Shown: piece by piece, positions 7,719 through 11,297 of the stretch | Position numbering within the stretch: position 1 is the first letter of the stretch | How the letters are laid out: every line of letters starts with the position of its first letter | From: an uncultured Bacteroides sp. | GTDB lineage: Bacteria > Bacteroidota > Bacteroidia > Bacteroidales > Bacteroidaceae | DNA length: 11,297 bases | Assembly (NCBI GenBank): GCA_934716785.1 | Contig: CAKUYM010000120.1 | Coordinates: forward strand, 1-11,297 | Reading direction: 5' to 3' | Translations under genes and position numbers: made by a program | The notes under the pieces: model-generated | The model's database searches: none | The model's input: only the letters and a program-made list of their open reading frames with translations | What the model was told of the DNA's origin: nothing

Positions 7719-7764
7719 TAACTCACTAAGAACTAATTTTGTAACCAAAAAAAGGAGTGAGTTA
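7719..7764. promoter_or_regulatory. 9-bp inverted repeat overlapping integrase start, with -7 box between the arms
   Basis: TAACTCACT (7719-7727) is the exact reverse complement of AGTGAGTTA (7756-7764), whose last base is the A of the integrase ATG. Between the arms lie a -7-like box TAATTTTG (7734-7741) and the start of the ribosome binding site AGGAG (7753-7757). If transcription starts at this box the repeat would be a DNA operator over the promoter. If it starts further upstream, the arms could form an RNA hairpin masking the start codon. The repeat is certain; its role is inferred. Confidence 0.55.
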
Positions 7765-8996
7765 TGCGAAGTACATTCAAGGTATTATTTTACGTGAAGA
7801 AAGGCAGCGAGAAGCCGAACGGCAACCTGCCTCTGATGTGCCGTATCACGGTGGACGGCGAGATTAAACAGTTCAGTTGCAAGATGGACGTTCCCCCACG
7901 CTTGTGGGACGTGAAGAACAACCGTGCTTCGGGCAAGAGCGTCGAAGCGCAGAGAATCAACCTTGCGGTAGATAAAATCCGTGTGGAGGTAAACCGCCGC
8001 TATCAAGAGTTGATGCAGACGGACGGTTATGTTACCGCCGCCAAACTCAAAGACGCCTATCTCGGTATCGGCATCAAGCAGGAAACCTTGCTGAAGCTGT
8101 TCGAGCAGCACAACGCCGAGTTTGAGAAGAAAGTCGGGCACAGCAGGGCGCAAGGTACGTTTACCCGTTATCGGACGGTCTGCAACCATATTCGGGAGTT
8201 TTTGCCCCATACCTACAAGCGTGAGGATATTCCGTTAAAGGAACTCAACCTCACGTTCATCAACGATTTCGAGTATTTTTTGCGCACGGAGAAGAAATGC
8301 CGCACCAATACCGTGTAGGGCTACATGATTGTGTTGAAACACATCGTTTCCATTGCGAGGAACGACGGGCGTTTGCCGTTCAATCCCTTTGCCGGATATA
8401 TCAACTCTCCCGAAAGCGTGGATAGGGGCTACCTCACCCAAACGGAAATACAGACGCTCATGAACGCACCCATGAAGAATGCCACCCATGAACTTGTACG
8501 GGACTTGTTCGTCTTTTCGGTGTTCACGGGTTTGGCGTATTCGGACGTGAAGAACCTCACCGCCGACCGCCTGCAAACATTCTTCGACGGCAACCTTTGG
8601 ATAATCACCCGAAGAAAGAAGACCAACACCGAATCGAACATCCGCCTTTTGGACGTTCCCAAGCGTATCATCGAGAAGTACAAGGGGCTGGCAAGGGACG
8701 GTCATGTTTTCCCCGTTCCGAGCAACGGAAGTTGCAACAAAATACTCAAAGAGATAGGCATACAATGCGGTTTCAAGGTGCGCTTGACCTATCATGTTGC
8801 ACGCCACACGAACGCCACGACCGTGCTTCTGTCGCACGGCGTACCCATCGAAACCGTAAGCCGCCTTTTGGGACACACGAACATAAAGACCACCCAAATT
8901 TACGCCAAAATCACCGCCCAAAAGATAAGCCAAGACATGGAAACCTTGTCGCACAAGTTGGAGGACATGGAGAAGAATATCTGCCGAGCCATCTAA
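7764..8996 (+). pseudogene. Tyrosine recombinase (integrase) interrupted by one amber codon
   Basis: The reading frame is 410 codons with one in-frame TAG at codon 185 (8316-8318); before and after it the frame and homology continue unbroken. The sequence around it (NTV-stop-GYMIVLKHI) suggests a Trp codon TGG changed to TAG. The protein has an N-terminal arm-binding domain (FKVLFYVKKGSEKPNG, about 4-90), a core-binding domain (about 95-200) and a catalytic domain (about 220-395) with TGLAYSDV at 255-262, a beta-hairpin Lys in RRKKT (283-287), HVAR with H344 and R347, LLGH with H371 and nucleophile Y380. The first catalytic Arg is replaced by Ala, a departure resembling IntDOT of CTnDOT, where that Arg is also missing. 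A good ribosome site (AGGAG, 7753-7757) precedes the start. ATG 8325 after the stop has AGGG four bases upstream and could restart a 223-residue catalytic fragment. Without read-through or restart no full integrase is made. Confidence 0.85.
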
Positions 8997-9013
8997 TTAA
9001 AAACAGAATACCG

Positions 9014-9406
9014 ATGAAAGAAGAAAGGAATATTATCACGATGGACGGGCAGGGCAATATCTCCCTGCCGACCGATATAGGTGCAACCGCCATGACCGAG
9101 CGGGAAATCTGCGAACTGTTCGGGGTTATCGCCCCGACGGTTCGGGCAGGGATAAAGGCACTCTGCAAAAGCGGAGTTTTGAATATATATGACATAAAGC
9201 GCATTATCCGCATATCGGACAGATACAGCGCGGAGGTTTACAACCTCGAAACGATAGCCGCCCTCGCTTTCCGTATCGAATTGTTCGGGGCGGCGAAAGT
9301 CCGCAAGGCATTATTAGAGAGGATTATACACGGGAGAAAAGAGAAAACGACGGTATTCGTGTCGGTTGTTTCGGACGGCAAGCCCAACAGCCGTTGGCAA
9401 GCATGA
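9014..9406 (+). CDS. Small helix-turn-helix protein of the mobile element
   Basis: This 130-residue protein starts 17 bases after the integrase stop, so the two are probably cotranscribed. An open frame extends upstream through the integrase gene but is an out-of-frame shadow; ATG 9014 is the first start after the integrase ends. Residues about 27-53 (MTEREICELFGVIAPTVRAGIKALCKSG) read as a helix-turn-helix, and residues about 74-103 (VYNLETIAALAFRIELFGA then RKALLERI) faintly resemble the C-terminal part of RhuM-like DNA-binding proteins. The basic tail (HGRKEKTT) may also contact DNA. Position between integrase and relaxase suggests an excision, mobilization or regulatory accessory factor. 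The exact role is not known, and no enzyme motif is visible. Confidence 0.75.
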   Translation: MKEERNIITMDGQGNISLPTDIGATAMTEREICELFGVIAPTVRAGIKALCKSGVLNIYDIKRIIRISDRYSAEVYNLETIAALAFRIELFGAAKVRKALLERIIHGRKEKTTVFVSVVSDGKPNSRWQA

Positions 9407-9410
9407 TGAT

Positions 9411-9474
9411 ATATCAACATACCAACATATCAACATACCAACATATCAACATATCAACATACCAACATGCAAAC
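9411..9474 (+). repeat. Eight 8-bp tandem repeats (ATAYCAAC)
   Basis: The units are ATATCAAC or ATACCAAC in the order T, C, T, C, T, T, C, with a last degenerate copy ATGCAAAC, filling 64 bases with no spacers. The array begins four bases after the stop of the helix-turn-helix gene and is followed at 9476 by a short inverted repeat. It may be a set of binding sites for the element's DNA-binding protein or relaxosome, or a simple slippage-prone repeat. Confidence 0.9.
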
Positions 9475-9538
9475 CTATCACTATGGTGATATATATTGCA
9501 GGTTCTATTCCTCTTTTCAGAGGAAAGCGGAGCAATCA

Positions 9539-9703
9539 TTTCCGTTTACAAAGGCAAAGCAAGCACGGGGCTTTATGTCGGCTAAAAGGTCAAGCGGCTG
9601 CACCGTTTCCCGATAAATCTTCCTCTCGCTTCGCTGCGAGCGTATTTATCGGGAAAACCTTGTATCCGACCGCCCCGTGCAAAAGAGCCTTTGAAAACGG
9701 AAA
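9539..9703. repeat. 165-base fold-back structure (hierarchical inverted repeat)
   Basis: Five pairs of arms occur in nested order: 9539-9555 with 9687-9703 (16 of 17 match), 9563-9571 with 9672-9680 (9 of 9, GCACGGGGC), 9577-9590 with 9657-9670 (12 of 14), 9606-9618 with 9644-9656 (13 of 13, TTTCCCGATAAAT) and 9625-9629 with 9636-9640 (CTCGC/GCGAG, loop TTCGCT). Short asymmetric bulges separate them, the largest being 15 bases at 9591-9605. The whole segment can therefore fold into one long hairpin as single-stranded DNA or RNA. It may be part of oriT or a structured RNA. No target-site duplication flanks it, so a miniature transposon is not supported. Confidence 0.8.
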
Positions 9704-9845
9704 CGACCGCCCCGCCACCCACCGACCGAAAGGAAAAAAATAAGGTGGGGTTACGGGCAAGCAGGCGGCAGGGACAGCCATAGCCGAAAGGCAGACGGGC
9801 AGACGGACGGCACGCCGCAGGGTATTTACGAAGAAAATACCGTAG

Positions 9846-9903
9846 CTTATTAGGGAATTTTCCGAGCCGCAATACTACGTATCGCTGAAAATTCCCCAAT
9901 AAG
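9846..9903. repeat. Long stem-loop with secondary hairpin in its loop
   Basis: CTTATTAGGGAATTTTC (9846-9862) pairs with GAAAATTCCCCAATAAG (9887-9903) over 17 bases with one mismatch. Inside the loop GCAATAC (9869-9875) and GTATCGC (9879-9885) pair with one mismatch. A stem-loop of this size about 100 bases before a relaxase start is a good candidate for the relaxase-binding part of oriT; this is inferred from position and structure only. Confidence 0.7.
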
Positions 9904-9932
9904 GCAAGGGGCAAGCCCCTCTGCACACCCCA

Positions 9933-9958
9933 TCGGGGACGGCATTTGCCGCCCCCGA
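9933..9958. promoter_or_regulatory. GC-rich hairpin in the relaxase leader
   Basis: TCGGGG-A-CGGCA (9933-9944), loop TT, then TGCCG-C-CCCCGA (9947-9958): eleven base pairs with one internal A-C mismatch. It ends 49 bases before the relaxase ATG and is followed by an A-rich rather than T-rich stretch on the plus strand. It could limit transcription or translation of the relaxase or belong to oriT. Confidence 0.6.
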
Positions 9959-10007
9959 AGATACAAAAAATCATTGTTTCACAAGCCAAAAAAGAAAGGA
10001 AGAATAT

Positions 10008-11297
10008 ATGGGTTTCGTAGTTTTACACATGGAAAAGGCGCACGGCAGCGACAGCGGAACGACCGCACATATCGAGCGTTTCATCATACCGAAGAACGCC
10101 GACCCCACACGCACGTACTTAAACCGCAGGCTCATCGACTACCCCGACGGGGTGAAAGACCGTTCGGCGGCTATACAGCAGAGATTAGAAGAAGCGGGGC
10201 TGACACGCAAAATCGGAAGCAACCAAGTACGGGCAATCCGCATCAACGTGTCGGGAACGCACGAGGACATGAAGCGGATAGAGGAAGAGGGGCGTTTGGA
10301 CGAGTGGTGCGCCGACAATCTGAAATACTTCGCCGACACGTTTGGAAAGGAGAACATCGTGGCGGCTCACCTGCACAGGGACGAGGAAACGCCGCACATA
10401 CACGTTACGCTCGTTCCCATCGTCAAGGGAGAGCGAAAGCGCAGGAAAAGGGAGGAACAGACGAAGAAGCGATACCGCAAGAAACCGACCGACACCATGA
10501 GGCTGTGCGCAGACGATATTATGACACGGCTGAAATTGAAGTCCTACCAAGATACCTATGCCGAAGCGATGGCGAAATATGGGCTGCAAAGGGGCATAGA
10601 CGGCTCGAAGGCTCGCCACAAGTCCACGCAGCAGTATTATCGGGATATACAGAAACTCGCCGACAACCTCAAAGCGGAAGTGGTGGATTTGCAACAGCAG
10701 AAAGAAACGGCACGGGAGGAATTAAGGCAAGCGAAAAAAGAGATACAGACCGAGAAGCTGAAAGGGGCGGCAACCACCGCAGCCGCCAACATCGCCGAGA
10801 GCGTCGGTTCTCTTTTCGGCAGTAACAAGGTCAAGACACTGGAAAGGGAGAACACCGCCCTGCATAGGGAGGTAGCCGACCACGAGGAAACCATCGAAGC
10901 CCTGCAAGACAGAATACAGACCATGCAGGCAGACCACAGCCGGGAGATACGGGAAATGCAGCAGAAACACGACAAGGAGATAGCCGACAAGGACACAAGA
11001 CACAAGCAGGAAATATCGTTTCTGAAAACGGTAATCGCAAAGGCGGCGGCATGGTTTCCCTATTTCCGTGAAATGCTCCGTATCGAAAACCTGTGCCGCC
11101 TTGTGGGATTCGATGAAAGGCAGACCGCAACGCTCGTCAAGGGAAAGCCGTTGGAGTATGCAGGGGAACTCTATTCGGAAGAACACGGACGGAAATTCAC
11201 GACCGAAAAGGCGGGGTTTCAAGTCGTGAAAGACCCCACGGACGGGACGAGACTGGTTCTTGCCATTGACCGAAAGCCCATTGCCGAGTGGTTCAAG
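10008..11297 (+). CDS. MobV-family (Pre/Mob) relaxase, 3' partial
   Basis: The frame opens at ATG 10008 with a good ribosome site (AAGGA, 9996-10000) and stays open for 430 codons to the window end. The relaxase nicks oriT and leads the strand to the recipient. The N-terminal domain shows all MobV landmarks: TAHIER with H21, equivalent to the HNER His that forms the covalent DNA link in MobM of pMV158; NADPTRTYLN (30-39); and the metal-binding motif HLHRDEETPHIHV (121-133, with H123, H130 and H132 as likely ligands). A basic stretch follows (KGERKRRKREEQTKKRYRKK, 140-159). Residues about 215-340 are rich in Glu, Lys and Gln with heptads and form probable coiled coils for dimerisation. The remainder (about 345-430) looks like a small C-terminal domain. 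The usual length of Bacteroides members suggests that only a few residues are missing. Confidence 0.9.
   Translation, partial: MGFVVLHMEKAHGSDSGTTAHIERFIIPKNADPTRTYLNRRLIDYPDGVKDRSAAIQQRLEEAGLTRKIGSNQVRAIRINVSGTHEDMKRIEEEGRLDEWCADNLKYFADTFGKENIVAAHLHRDEETPHIHVTLVPIVKGERKRRKREEQTKKRYRKKPTDTMRLCADDIMTRLKLKSYQDTYAEAMAKYGLQRGIDGSKARHKSTQQYYRDIQKLADNLKAEVVDLQQQKETAREELRQAKKEIQTEKLKGAATTAAANIAESVGSLFGSNKVKTLERENTALHREVADHEETIEALQDRIQTMQADHSREIREMQQKHDKEIADKDTRHKQEISFLKTVIAKAAAWFPYFREMLRIENLCRLVGFDERQTATLVKGKPLEYAGELYSEEHGRKFTTEKAGFQVVKDPTDGTRLVLAIDRKPIAEWFK

Larger units (their letters stand above)
7151..7763. other. Long intergenic junction between peptidase operon and mobile element
   Basis: No convincing gene lies in these 613 bases. 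From left to right they hold about 85 AT-rich bases, a cluster of palindromic half-sites (7236-7331), about 180 bases in which only a 29-codon minus-strand frame (7404-7493) can be read, a stem-loop with a T-run (7527-7574), a 41-codon plus-strand frame (7577-7702), and the integrase promoter region. The left end of the mobile element must lie somewhere here. No tRNA gene fragment is recognisable, and the att core cannot be placed without the right end or an empty site. Confidence 0.7.
9407..10007. other. Structured non-coding region before relaxase, candidate oriT
   Basis: About 600 bases hold no credible gene: the open frames on both strands have low-complexity or structure-driven translations. 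The region is dense in inverted repeats and direct repeats. Besides those listed separately there are small stem-loops at 9476-9491 (TATCAC/GTGATA), 9508-9525 (TTCCTC/GAGGAA), 9821-9841 (GGTATTT/AAATACC) and 9907-9920 (AGGGGC/GCCCCT). MobV relaxases normally act on an oriT next to their own gene, so the transfer origin probably lies here. No known nick-site sequence was recognised. Confidence 0.55.
7527..11297 (+). mobile_element. Integrative mobilizable or conjugative element, left portion (continues past the window)
   Basis: A tyrosine recombinase, a small helix-turn-helix protein, a structured non-coding region and a MobV relaxase follow each other on the plus strand, the typical order of mobilizable elements in Bacteroidales. 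The sequence is visibly richer in G+C than the peptidase operon to the left. No conjugation machinery (tra genes) is visible, so it may be a mobilizable element that relies on a helper, or the left end of a larger conjugative one. The left boundary is uncertain and could be anywhere from about 7332 to 7730; the value given is the first structure that may belong to the element. The right boundary is outside the window. Confidence 0.7.

Noticed and set aside
8597..9013. Long upstream extension of the helix-turn-helix gene frame
   Set aside because: It overlaps the integrase catalytic domain out of frame and encodes a His/Arg/Gln-rich low-complexity stretch; ATG 9014 is the sensible start.
9411..9474. 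Tandem array considered as a CRISPR
   Set aside because: Units are 8 bases and contiguous, with no spacers and no cas genes nearby.
9539..9703. Fold-back read as a miniature inverted-repeat transposon
   Set aside because: The flanking bases show no target-site duplication and the arms contain several bulges instead of clean terminal repeats.
9366..9743. Plus-strand frame of 125 codons through the 8-bp tandem array
   Set aside because: It starts inside the helix-turn-helix gene in another frame and its repeats (TYQHINIP) simply mirror the DNA array.
9582..9989. Minus-strand frame of 135 codons opposite the region before the relaxase
   Set aside because: Its translation is built from inverted-repeat DNA, is rich in Arg and Gly without domain features, and there is no ribosome site; likely chance in GC-rich sequence.
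9974..10825. Plus-strand frame of 283 codons overlapping the relaxase
   Set aside because: It is an out-of-frame shadow of the relaxase gene, very rich in Arg and Gly; the relaxase frame from 10008 has all family motifs.

Overview
The window looks like a gut Bacteroidales chromosome (Bacteroides or Parabacteroides type). The evidence is the family content (gingipain-like C25 peptidases, an outer-membrane barrel with a terminal Phe, an IntDOT-like tyrosine recombinase, a MobV relaxase), signal peptides of the '...AQ' type, mostly weak Shine-Dalgarno sequences, and -7 boxes of the TAnnTTTG type. No ribosomal RNA or tRNA was seen, so the genus is not fixed.

Left part (1-7150): one plus-strand operon of four genes. 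It begins with the C-terminal end of an outer-membrane beta-barrel protein. Three tandem paralogues of 724, 733 and 730 residues follow. Each has a signal peptide, a clan CD cysteine-peptidase domain resembling gingipains (family C25; HxHG histidine box, FDAC[YF]NG[DS]F cysteine box, GDPT box) and a C-terminal helical HEAT-like half. They are too diverged to be a recent duplication and carry none of the usual type IX secretion C-terminal domain, so they probably act in the periplasm or at the inner face of the outer membrane. Their function is unknown. The second and third genes are joined by an 18-bp unit repeated three times that carries both the stop codon of one and the start codon of the other.

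Junction (7151-7763): 613 bases without a convincing gene. It holds a nested cluster of palindromic half-sites (7236-7331), a strong stem-loop followed by a T-run (7527-7574), two weak promoter-like -7 boxes, and a 9-bp inverted repeat whose right arm ends on the A of the integrase start codon.

Right part (about 7500 to the end): the left portion of an integrative mobilizable or conjugative element, visibly richer in G+C than the peptidase operon. Its order is tyrosine recombinase, small helix-turn-helix protein, a 600-base structured non-coding region and a MobV-family relaxase cut by the window end. The integrase reading frame is interrupted by a single amber codon, probably a mutated Trp codon, so this copy may be unable to excise by itself. 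The non-coding region before the relaxase contains eight 8-bp tandem repeats, a 165-base fold-back structure and two further strong stem-loops. It is the best candidate for the transfer origin (oriT).

The two halves are probably functionally unrelated: the mobile element appears to have landed downstream of the peptidase operon. The least explained items are the secreted peptidase/HEAT triad, the palindrome cluster and the fold-back structure.
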